Positions 4,837 through 10,431 of a stretch of 10,681 nucleotides of DNA are shown in pieces. Location: positions 5,857 to 16,537 of the forward strand of contig DHUW01000007.1 of assembly GCA_002409365.1 (NCBI GenBank). The letters run 5' to 3'. Below the pieces are notes generated by a model, which made no database searches, was not told where the DNA came from, and worked only from the letters and a program-made list of their open reading frames with translations. The translations under genes and the position numbers were made by a program. Every line of letters begins with the position of its first letter. The stretch's first letter is position 1. The DNA is from Anaerolineaceae bacterium UBA5224. GTDB lineage: Bacteria; Chloroflexota; Anaerolineae; Anaerolineales; Anaerolineaceae.

Positions 4837-6444
4837 GTGATGGCTACCAACGACACGCCTACAACTGGCGAGTTTGCGAAAAAGACCATCAAGGGGGCTG
4901 GCAATTTACTGATCACTCTGATTATTCTCGTCGTGGACTTCGTCTTGGGGTTGTTTGCCTTCAAACTTTTTAGCCTGGGTTATGTTCCGATTGGGATTTG
5001 TATCGTTCTCATCATGATTCTGATCAGTGTTGCCTTCCTTGTTCCGAAGGCACACATGTTTAAGTGGATGGCCGTTGGACTCTCCGCCTGGTTACTTTTT
5101 TCAATTTTCCCCATTATCTATACTATTTATAACGCGTTCACCAACTATGGTGACGGTCACTTGATCACCCAGGCTCAGGCAATCAAGCAAATTGAAGCGC
5201 AGACTTATCTTCCCGAGACCGGTAAATCCTACCAATGGATCGCCTATCGTTCTCCCGATAACAAATATTTGCTCTGGCTGAAAGATGCTGAAGGCAATAC
5301 CAGCCTGGTCACCCAGGTCGATGTGGAAGGCGCTGCCGAAATTCCGATTGTTACCGGTGAAAACGGCATTGGCGAGATCGATGCAGAGGGAGCTCCTGTT
5401 ACCATCGAGGGTTATCAGCGTCTGAATCGCATCCTTGCTTCCACCGATAAAAACCTGACCAAAATTAAGTTTGGCAATCCCGAAAAAACCATCCAGGTGC
5501 GCTCTCCATCGGAAGCAGCCGAGCTCTTACCGCTCTATGCCTATGATGCTGAAACCAACACTTTCACCGATCAGCTCACTGGCAAGGTTTATTATGATCA
5601 AAAAGGCACATATGTCGCCAAGACAGGTCAGCGCCTGATCCCAGGCTATACCGCCGTTGTCGGTATGGATAACTTTGTCCAGTTTATCAACAGCCCCGGT
5701 TTGCGCGGTCCATTGGTCACGATCGTGATCTGGAACTTCATCTTTGCCACAGGCAGTCTCTTGCTGACTTTCTCGGTAGGTCTGTTGATCTCCATCATCT
5801 ATGGCGATCCCAAGTTTAAAGGCAAGAAATTGCTGCGTTCACTGCTGTTGATTCCCTACACCATCCCCAGCCTGATCACCATCCTAATCTGGCGTGGTAT
5901 GTTCAACCCGGATCTGGGTATCATCAACCGCATGCTGGAATCAGTCTTAAACATCTCGCCGCGCTGGTTCACCGAACCATGGCTTGCCCGTGCCGCCCTG
6001 TTGATCGTCAACACCTGGTTGGGTTACCCCTACTGGATGCTGGTCACCAGTGGCGCGCTGCAATCCATCCCCAGCGATATTTACGAAGCTGCCGAGATCG
6101 ATGGTGCCAGCGGTTGGCAAAAGTTCTGGGGCATTACCCTGCCCCTCTTACTGGTCAGTGTTGGACCTTTGATGATCTCTTCATTCATCTTCAACTTCAA
6201 CAACTTCAACTTGATCTACGCTTTCATCAATGGCGGACCGCCAATCCCAACAGCGACCACCCAGGCTGGCTACACCGATATCATCATCAGCTACGTCTAC
6301 AACCTGGCGTTTGCCAGCGGACGCGGTGTTCAATATGGTTATGCCTCGGCGATCACGTTGCTATTGTTCATTCTGATTGCTATCATGTCTCTGCTCCAAT
6401 TCAGATTCACGAATATGTGGGAGGAGGTTGGCGAAAATGTCTAA
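4837..6444 (+). CDS. malF: Maltose/maltodextrin ABC transporter permease, MalF type, 535 aa
   Basis: This is one of the two membrane subunits of the importer. Three hydrophobic segments lie near residues 22-43, 47-69 and 76-99, followed by a large soluble loop of about 100-290. Five further segments begin near 292, 335, 385, 440 and 500. This eight-segment plan with an extracytoplasmic domain after the third helix matches E. coli MalF (514 aa) rather than the usual six-helix sugar permease. The EAA loop that contacts the ATPase reads EAAEIDGASGWQKFWGITLP (417-436), with E417, A419, G423 and LP 435-436 conserved. The start is GTG at 4837 or, three bases on, ATG at 4840; GGAG at 4827-4830 serves both. 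An ATG at 4835 is followed at once by TGA. The 3' end overlaps malG by 8 bases. No ATPase gene is nearby. Confidence 0.92.
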   Translation: MMATNDTPTTGEFAKKTIKGAGNLLITLIILVVDFVLGLFAFKLFSLGYVPIGICIVLIMILISVAFLVPKAHMFKWMAVGLSAWLLFSIFPIIYTIYNAFTNYGDGHLITQAQAIKQIEAQTYLPETGKSYQWIAYRSPDNKYLLWLKDAEGNTSLVTQVDVEGAAEIPIVTGENGIGEIDAEGAPVTIEGYQRLNRILASTDKNLTKIKFGNPEKTIQVRSPSEAAELLPLYAYDAETNTFTDQLTGKVYYDQKGTYVAKTGQRLIPGYTAVVGMDNFVQFINSPGLRGPLVTIVIWNFIFATGSLLLTFSVGLLISIIYGDPKFKGKKLLRSLLLIPYTIPSLITILIWRGMFNPDLGIINRMLESVLNISPRWFTEPWLARAALLIVNTWLGYPYWMLVTSGALQSIPSDIYEAAEIDGASGWQKFWGITLPLLLVSVGPLMISSFIFNFNNFNLIYAFINGGPPIPTATTQAGYTDIIISYVYNLAFASGRGVQYGYASAITLLLFILIAIMSLLQFRFTNMWEEVGENV

Positions 6445-7312
6445 ACATCCAAAATCCATCTCGCGTAGCCGTAGAATCAGTTTAATCTGGCGTTGGGTAC
6501 TGGCTGTAGTCCTGGTAACTTTCTCTGTTTTCCCGGTACTCTGGATCATTTCAGCCTCGATCAACCCGGTTAACGACCTTGCGAGTCAGCAATTGATTCC
6601 ACCTAACGCCAACTTTGACAACTTCAAACAACTGGTTAGCAATCCGATCTTTCCCTTCTTCACCTGGTTGAAAAATTCGCTGATCGTTTCGACCATTTCA
6701 ACCCTGCTGACCCTTTCCCTGACCACGCTGGCAGCTTTTGCCTTCTCGCGCTTCCGCTTTAAGGGGCGCCAAAGCTTGCTCAAGTCGATTTTGCTCGTCC
6801 AGAGCTTCCCGAACCTACTTGCCATCGTCGCCCTGTTCACCATTTCCAAGCAAATCGGTGATGTTGTCCCCTGGTTAGGGCTCAACACCCATGCTGGTCT
6901 GATTTTGGTCTACTCGGGCGGTGCCATGGGCATGAACATCTGGTTGATGAAGGGCTACATGGATACGATCCCGCGCGATATTGACGAATCTGCCCATGTG
7001 GATGGCGCCACCGATTGGCAGGTTTTCTGGAAGTTGATTCTGCCGCTGCTGCGCCCAATCCTTGTGGTTATCTCGATTTTGAGTTTTATCGGCACCTATG
7101 GTGAGTTTATTATCGCCCGTACCTTGCTGACCCAACGCGAGATGCAAACCGTGATGGTCGGCTTGCAGATCTTCACTGCCGGGCAATACACCAAGAACTG
7201 GGGTGTCTTCGCCGCCGGTGCATTGATTGCCTCCGTGCCTATCATGGTCATCTACCTGATTTTGCAAGACCAAATCGTAGGCGGTCTGACCCAGGGTTCA
7301 GTCAAAGGCTAA
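6437..7312 (+). CDS. malG: Maltose/maltodextrin ABC transporter permease, MalG type, 291 aa
   Basis: This is the second membrane subunit of the importer. Six hydrophobic segments are visible, near residues 19-40, 78-103, 113-136, 152-172, 206-228 and 257-277. The EAA loop is ESAHVDGATDWQVFWKLILP (184-203), with G190 and LP 202-203 conserved. The C-terminus GGLTQGSVKG closely resembles the end of E. coli MalG (GLTAGGVKG); in the MalFGK2 structure this tail reaches toward the ATPase dimer. I chose the ATG at 6437 because AGGAGG (6422-6427) precedes it at good distance and the protein then matches the usual MalG length. An upstream in-frame TTG would add 20 unlikely residues that come only from overlap with malF. 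Its ATG overlaps the malF stop by 8 bases, so translation is probably coupled. A strong terminator follows. Confidence 0.93.
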   Translation: MSKHPKSISRSRRISLIWRWVLAVVLVTFSVFPVLWIISASINPVNDLASQQLIPPNANFDNFKQLVSNPIFPFFTWLKNSLIVSTISTLLTLSLTTLAAFAFSRFRFKGRQSLLKSILLVQSFPNLLAIVALFTISKQIGDVVPWLGLNTHAGLILVYSGGAMGMNIWLMKGYMDTIPRDIDESAHVDGATDWQVFWKLILPLLRPILVVISILSFIGTYGEFIIARTLLTQREMQTVMVGLQIFTAGQYTKNWGVFAAGALIASVPIMVIYLILQDQIVGGLTQGSVKG

Positions 7313-7333
7313 ATTTCGATTTTCTTTCTTAGG

Positions 7334-7367
7334 CCGGGTTGCGTATTTCAACCCGGTTTTTCTTTTT
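7334..7367 (+). terminator. Intrinsic terminator of the marR-malEFG operon
   Basis: CCGGGTTG (7334-7341) and CAACCCGG (7349-7356) form a perfect 8-bp stem with a 7-base loop, followed directly by TTTTTCTTTTT. It begins 21 bases after the malG stop, on the correct strand. Confidence 0.92.
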
Positions 7368-7406
7368 AATTTATGAAATTTTTCGCGATATGAGCGGTCC
7401 GCAATG

Positions 7407-7423
7407 GCGGGTTTGGAACCCGC
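7407..7423. repeat. GGGTT/AACCC hairpin within repeat debris
   Basis: GCGGGTT (7407-7413) and AACCCGC (7417-7423) pair around TGG. A similar hairpin (CGGGTTC...GAACCCG) occurs at 9547-9567. Both are followed on the plus strand by a related TGATCCCT-type repeat, so the two sites look like copies of one composite element. Apart from this, bases 7368-7495 show no gene. Confidence 0.45.
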
Positions 7424-7495
7424 GCCTAACTCGTCCACGCAGGTCTGTTCTGGAAGCAGAGCGGAAAGGGTTCCCTGCTCCCAACCTCCTGTTTC

Positions 7496-7518
7496 CTGAT
7501 ACCTGCTCCTTGATCCCT
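7496..7518. repeat. TGATCCCT-type dispersed repeat, copy 1
   Basis: These 23 bases match 9587-9609 at 20 of 23 positions. The unit is CTGATNCCTG followed by TTGATCCCT. The surrounding bases (TTCCCTGCTCCC at 7471-7482) look like further decayed units. This copy is non-coding, while the other lies inside the ccmD-like gene. Confidence 0.6.
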
Positions 7519-7519
7519 T

Positions 7520-7554
7520 AAAAAACAGCCACCCGCTTTCACGGGTGGTTGTTT
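7520..7554 (-). terminator. Intrinsic terminator for the minus-strand unit at 7651-8927
   Basis: On the minus strand the stem is CAACCACCCG...CGGGTGGCTG (10 bp with one G-T pair, extendable by A-T pairs) with a 6-base loop, followed by six T's (the A-run at 7520-7525). It ends the unknown minus-strand gene about 100 bases past its stop. With TTGTTT on the other side it may also stop plus-strand read-through. Confidence 0.75.
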
Positions 7555-7574
7555 CCTCTAATTTGTGCAAAACC

Positions 7575-7594
7575 CTGCCTCTTTTTACAGGCAG
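7575..7594 (-). terminator. Weaker secondary hairpin upstream of the main terminator
   Basis: CTGCCT (7575-7580) and AGGCAG (7589-7594) pair as a 6-bp stem with an 8-base loop. On the minus strand it is followed by GGTTTTG, a short T-run. It lies between the stop at 7651 and the strong terminator at 7520-7554, so it may be an auxiliary terminator or a 3' stabiliser. Confidence 0.4.
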
Positions 7595-7650
7595 ACGCAC
7601 ACTTAGACTTCTGCTAAGCTGATGTCATGTCAACTTGCGTTTACATGGTC

Positions 7651-8472
7651 CTACGGCAGACACTCACCAACTACTTCAGCGCCATCGGCATACACAAGAC
7701 CCGCTCCAAAGCTTGATTCAAATATCGGTCCCAAATCGCCCAGGTTCAAACCCAGTGCCGAATCCAGAACAATCACGCCATCTTCATAAATAGTCATCTG
7801 GGGCAAAACACTGCCGTTGACTTCACCGTTGACAACGCCTTTGTTCCAGCAGATCTTGGCATTTTCAATATTCGCAGCCTGCAGCAGGGCAGCGGTCTCG
7901 GGCGTGATGCCCATTCCGGTGGGGACGCCTTCAACCGATAAAGCACCATTCTCATCAATCTTGACCTGTAACATTGTGGCAAGCTTGATTTGCAGTGGTT
8001 CGCTCAGTTCTTTGGACTTTCGCAGTGTGATATCAAAATCTGCCTTATCCAGCCACTTTTCCGCCCGCTCGCGGTCGATCTTGCCGCTCTGGACATAAAC
8101 ACTCACCATGTCATAAACAAAGGCGCGCGCATTTTCATCAAATGCCATGCTGAAAAGCGGTTTTTCGTCAGTCAACAATTGAATTTCATTTCCAATGATC
8201 TTTAACGAAAGATTGTCAAAGACACCCAGGATTGCCCAGATATTTTCCGGTAGATCCGGCACACCAAATTGCTTCAACTCTTCCGAAGTAAAACCACCAG
8301 CACTAAAAGTCCTCGTAATAGGGTCGTAAGTGACGTCAATGTGGATAACATTGCTCGTGTCTCCCTGCAGGGGCACATCTGCGACCGCCAATGGCGTGTG
8401 CTGCATCAGGCTGACCCCCAGGACAAGCACGAGCGCGATGATTATTTTAAATAGGTTTTGTTTGTTGATCAT
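7651..8472 (-). CDS. Secreted protein of unknown function, 273 aa
   Basis: I do not recognise a family. The N-terminus is a typical signal peptide: MINKQNLFK, a hydrophobic core (IIIALVLVLGVSLM, about 10-23), then AVA at 29-31 as a likely signal peptidase I site. There is no lipobox and no later membrane segment, so the mature protein of about 240 residues should be exported. It looks mixed alpha/beta. IHIDVTYDPITRTFSAGGFT (43-62) and LQVKIDENGALSVEGVP (168-184) read as beta hairpins. DRERAEKWLDKADFDI (133-148) is helical and charged. Two cysteines, C208 and C271, may pair. The C-terminal part (226-262) has short hydrophobic and glycine-rich strands. AAGGAGAGG precedes the ATG at 8472. It lies 32 bases after the small membrane protein gene and is probably cotranscribed with it. 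A terminator follows its stop. Confidence 0.8.
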   Translation of the reverse strand: MINKQNLFKIIIALVLVLGVSLMQHTPLAVADVPLQGDTSNVIHIDVTYDPITRTFSAGGFTSEELKQFGVPDLPENIWAILGVFDNLSLKIIGNEIQLLTDEKPLFSMAFDENARAFVYDMVSVYVQSGKIDRERAEKWLDKADFDITLRKSKELSEPLQIKLATMLQVKIDENGALSVEGVPTGMGITPETAALLQAANIENAKICWNKGVVNGEVNGSVLPQMTIYEDGVIVLDSALGLNLGDLGPIFESSFGAGLVYADGAEVVGECLP

Positions 8473-8504
8473 TTTTATCCTCTCCTTGAATGATTTGCTT
8501 ACTG

Positions 8505-8927
8505 TTATGGCAATAAGATTACTGAAATACGAAATGGTAAAAACTGATAGAAAAATTGGTTCACATAATTAGCCAGAGCCGGGTAGACAGGAAATCTTTC
8601 CACGAATTGCTGGTAAGACGAGTAGGTCTGCCCCGGCGATAAGCGTAAGGCAAGATCCACAGTATTAGCCAGTGTCTGGGGCGTATAATCAAGCGCGACC
8701 AGTTTATTGTCTGCGCTCAGCATTTCCAATTTACCCTTGGTGTTCAGGGTAACCCTGATTTGGTCCGATTCAGTGGCAGTGATGATGTTATGGAGAGGCT
8801 GACCAGCCGGTACGTGGTAGCGAATAGCCGGCAGCGGAATCGCGGGTCGCCCCATTACGTAATAAACCCCGTATAGGATTAGGATGACCGCTAATGTGAT
8901 GAGTGTAACTCGCAGAGTTCGTGACAC
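8505..8927 (-). CDS. Small membrane-anchored protein of unknown function, 140 aa
   Basis: I do not recognise a family. One N-terminal hydrophobic segment (about residues 7-24, VTLITLAVILILYGVYYV) after a short basic end suggests a signal anchor with the rest outside the cytoplasm. The soluble part has beta-hairpin-like stretches (DQIRVTLNTKGKLEML, 55-70) and ends in an aromatic, proline-containing tail (NYVNQFFYQFLPFR, 120-133). The start is GTG at 8927. An in-frame TAG lies only 9 bases upstream of it, so no earlier start is possible, and GGAGG precedes it about 10 bases away. It is the first gene of a two-gene unit with the secreted protein at 7651-8472, behind a promoter near 8986-9019. 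The reading frame is supported by the close spacing and the ribosome-binding site; function is open. Confidence 0.72.
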   Translation of the reverse strand: MSRTLRVTLITLAVILILYGVYYVMGRPAIPLPAIRYHVPAGQPLHNIITATESDQIRVTLNTKGKLEMLSADNKLVALDYTPQTLANTVDLALRLSPGQTYSSYQQFVERFPVYPALANYVNQFFYQFLPFRISVILLP

Positions 8928-8985
8928 GCTTAACTAGCCTCCACCTGAGCAACTCTGAAATTTCTTCTTTTTTTCCTCTATGGTT

Positions 8986-9019
8986 ATTATAGTATAGATT
9001 TTGTCCATTTGCTTAGCAA
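8986..9019 (-). promoter_or_regulatory. Promoter of the unknown two-gene unit
   Basis: On the minus strand TTGCTA (9014-9019) and TATACT (8991-8996) are 17 bases apart, and a perfect TATAAT overlaps just downstream (8986-8991). The leader to the GTG at 8927 would be about 55 bases. The -35 box matches only four of six positions. Confidence 0.5.
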
Positions 9020-9021
9020 AT
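9007..9021. promoter_or_regulatory. 15-bp palindrome on the -35 box (operator candidate)
   Basis: ATTTGCT (9007-9013) and AGCAAAT (9015-9021) are perfect inverted arms around one T. The palindrome covers the proposed -35 box of the minus-strand promoter, a position where a bound repressor would block RNA polymerase. No regulator gene is next to it. Confidence 0.4.
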
Positions 9022-9197
9022 AACTGTCCTTTGCATAACCTTAACAATTGAGGAAAGCTGAAAGCTCATAGCTCAGGGTTTATCGCTCATTGAGGAATAC
9101 TTTTTTCTACATCATCAATTTGGTTAATATTCGTAGGTCAGGGTTCAATCCAGGTGCGATAGGAAGCCATTCAATGATTATGAAGATGCCTCCAAAG

Positions 9198-9245
9198 CCC
9201 TCCCCTGCGGGGAGGGTCCGTGAGCGAAGCGAATGGGGTGAGGGG
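9198..9245. repeat. C/G-rich dispersed-repeat fragment with hairpin
   Basis: CCCTCCCC (9198-9205) and GGGGAGGG (9209-9216) form an 8-bp stem with a 3-base loop. It is followed by GAGCGAAGCG (9222-9231) and GGGGTGAGGGG (9235-9245). This order is a familiar small intergenic repeat style in bacterial genomes. It has no T-run on either side and no role as a terminator is evident. Confidence 0.55.
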
Positions 9246-9302
9246 AATGCAAAAGTGTAGGGATGAAGGTAGCCTGCAATTACCAGAACAGGATAAAAAG
9301 CT

Positions 9303-9350
9303 AAAAAAGACAGATTGACACGGTCGCTTTATTCCCTTGGCAATGACTGA
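9303..9350. repeat. Dispersed intergenic repeat, copy 2
   Basis: This is the diverged partner of 2357-2402, in the same orientation. It keeps AAAAGNCAGATTG, CGGTCGCTT, TCCCTT and CAATGACTGA, while the middle GCTTCGCTCC has decayed to GCTTTATTCC. A shared origin is likely because the blocks keep order and spacing over about 46 bases. Confidence 0.7.
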
Positions 9351-9546
9351 TTGAAAGAATTTACTCTCGCACCCCACATCTTCCACAGTCACTGTGAGCC
9401 CCCGCTGCTGCACCTAAGGAAACCTCAAACCAATAAGAAGGGGGCGCGGCAGTCTGCAGTGGTTCCATGAGATAAAAAATACAATGGAAAATCCATGGGC
9501 AAACGCTTGCTGCGAAAAGAATTACATCAGTGCAAACAAGTCATGT

Positions 9547-9567
9547 CGGGTTCAAGGGCGGAACCCG
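9547..9567. repeat. Hairpin just after the ccmD-like stop codon
   Basis: CGGGTTC (9547-9553) and GAACCCG (9561-9567) pair as a 7-bp stem with a 7-base loop, 2 bases past the ccmD-like stop on the minus strand. No T-run follows in that direction, so it may be a repeat remnant or an mRNA 3' stabiliser rather than a terminator. Confidence 0.5.
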
Positions 9568-9569
9568 GC

Positions 9570-9722
9570 TTACTGTTCCCTACCATCTGATCCCTGTTCT
9601 TTGATCCCTGCTATCTTCTTCCGAAGCTGGCGGGTGCGCAGCAGCAGCCAGACAATATATGCGCCTAAAAGTCCAAAAATGACTGTGTATCCAGCCACAA
9701 AAAATGAAAAAGTATCAGCCAC
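9570..9722 (-). CDS. ccmD: CcmD-like small membrane protein, 50 aa
   Basis: The minus strand encodes a 50-residue protein starting at a GTG that overlaps the ccmC stop (GTG at 9722-9720, TGA at 9717-9715). A GAGGTGA ribosome-binding site precedes it. The sequence begins ADTFSFFVAGYTVIFGLLGA and continues YIVWLLLRTRQLRKKI. This is one transmembrane helix (about residues 7-28) after an FxVAGY-type start, followed by a basic R/K-rich stretch, the standard look of CcmD. In system I cytochrome c maturation CcmD associates with CcmC and CcmE and helps release haem-loaded CcmE. Position directly after ccmC is also standard. The last dozen residues (IKEQGSDGREQ) are encoded by a sequence that matches a dispersed repeat elsewhere in the window, so the tail may be recent and non-essential. 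Confidence 0.8.
   Translation of the reverse strand: MADTFSFFVAGYTVIFGLLGAYIVWLLLRTRQLRKKIAGIKEQGSDGREQ
9587..9609. repeat. TGATCCCT-type dispersed repeat, copy 2 (inside ccmD)
   Basis: It matches 7496-7518 at 20 of 23 bases. On the coding strand of ccmD it reads AGGGATCA twice, followed by AGGGAACAG at 9573-9581. It encodes most of the polar C-terminal tail of the CcmD-like protein. Confidence 0.6.
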
Positions 9723-10431
9723 CGCTCACCTCACCAAATTCTTCGTCCTGCTCCAGGGCTTCCTGTTCTTCCAGCCAGTTCTCAGCCAAACGCAAACGAG
9801 TGCGAGCTATCAACAGCGCGGCGAACAGCACCGAAAACGCAAAAATGCTGAAGCCCATGGTCTGGTACATCGCCGGGGTCATTGCCATCTCACCCGTCCC
9901 GGCTGTCCCAAAAATGGTTGGGTGGATCGTACGCAGCAGCCTCGCTGAAAAGAAGGTCAACGGAACGGTCGCAAAACCGATGATCAGGTAGATTGAGCCA
10001 AAACGCGCCTTTTTTGCTGGGTCCTCGATGCCTCTGCGCAGCAAAAAGTAGGCAATATAGGTAAATGCCATGATTGTCATCGTAGTCAGGCGCGGATCCC
10101 AGGTCCACCAGGTATTCCAAATCGGGCGGGCCCAGATCATGCCGGTGAAGTTGGCAATCGCCGTGAATAGGAGCCCTATTTCAACTGAGGAGGCTGCCAC
10201 CGAGTCCAGGTTCAGGTCGCCTTTCATCAGGTAAATAACTGCGCAAACCGCCGCCACCAGGAAGCCTAGCATTCCCAACCAGGCAGCGCTGACATGGAAA
10301 TAGAAAACCTTTTGCACCATGCCCATATTTTGCTCGACAGGCGCATAAAATAGCACCAATCCAAATGCGATCAAGACCAGCGTGCCAGCCATGATTGTCA
10401 AAAACCGTAAACTTTTATTCGAGGATAACAT
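9715..10431 (-). CDS. ccmC: Haem exporter/handling protein CcmC, 238 aa
   Basis: This is an inner-membrane protein of system I cytochrome c maturation that holds haem and presents it to CcmE. The tryptophan-rich haem-handling motif WNTWWTWDPR lies at residues 105-114. The conserved histidines expected to ligate haem are H46 (in VFYFHVSAAW) and H170 (in TIHP). Six hydrophobic segments are visible, near residues 10-30, 47-69, 84-100, 116-131, 145-161 and 190-210. An acidic, glutamate-rich tail (EEQEALEQDEEFGE, 221-234) ends the protein. I take the ATG at 10431, which overlaps the ccmB 3' end by 17 bases. A TTG two codons upstream (10437) is an alternative. There is no clear ribosome-binding site, so translation is probably coupled to ccmB. 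The ccmD-like gene follows with overlap. Confidence 0.93.
   Translation of the reverse strand: MLSSNKSLRFLTIMAGTLVLIAFGLVLFYAPVEQNMGMVQKVFYFHVSAAWLGMLGFLVAAVCAVIYLMKGDLNLDSVAASSVEIGLLFTAIANFTGMIWARPIWNTWWTWDPRLTTMTIMAFTYIAYFLLRRGIEDPAKKARFGSIYLIIGFATVPLTFFSARLLRTIHPTIFGTAGTGEMAMTPAMYQTMGFSIFAFSVLFAALLIARTRLRLAENWLEEQEALEQDEEFGEVSGG

Larger units (their letters stand above)
9022..9569. other. Non-coding, repeat-rich gap between the unknown unit and ccmD
   Basis: No credible gene is seen. It contains an AGCTGAAAGCTCATAGCTCA stutter at 9057-9076, a GC-rich repeat at 9198-9245, the second copy of a dispersed repeat at 9303-9350, a 13-bp palindrome (CACAGT-C-ACTGTG) at 9384-9396, and a hairpin at 9547-9567. 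No tRNA could be folded. Confidence 0.6.

Noticed and set aside
6377..6436. Upstream TTG start for malG adding 20 residues
   Set aside because: The ATG at 6437 has an AGGAGG site and gives the normal MalG length; the extension only reads through malF in another frame.
7339..7521. Short plus-strand open frame after the mal terminator
   Set aside because: It runs through a terminator and repeat debris, has no ribosome-binding site and codes no recognisable protein.
9069..9151. tRNA-like pieces: TAGCTCAGGG (9069-9078) and GGTTCAATCC (9142-9151)
   Set aside because: They are about 70-80 bases apart, too far for a D-arm and T-arm, and no acceptor or anticodon stem can be drawn. The first piece belongs to an AGCT stutter.
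2306..9457. Shared 12-mer GCGGCAGTCTGC at 2306-2317 and 9446-9457
   Set aside because: A few exact 12-base matches are expected by chance in a window of this size, and the flanks do not align.
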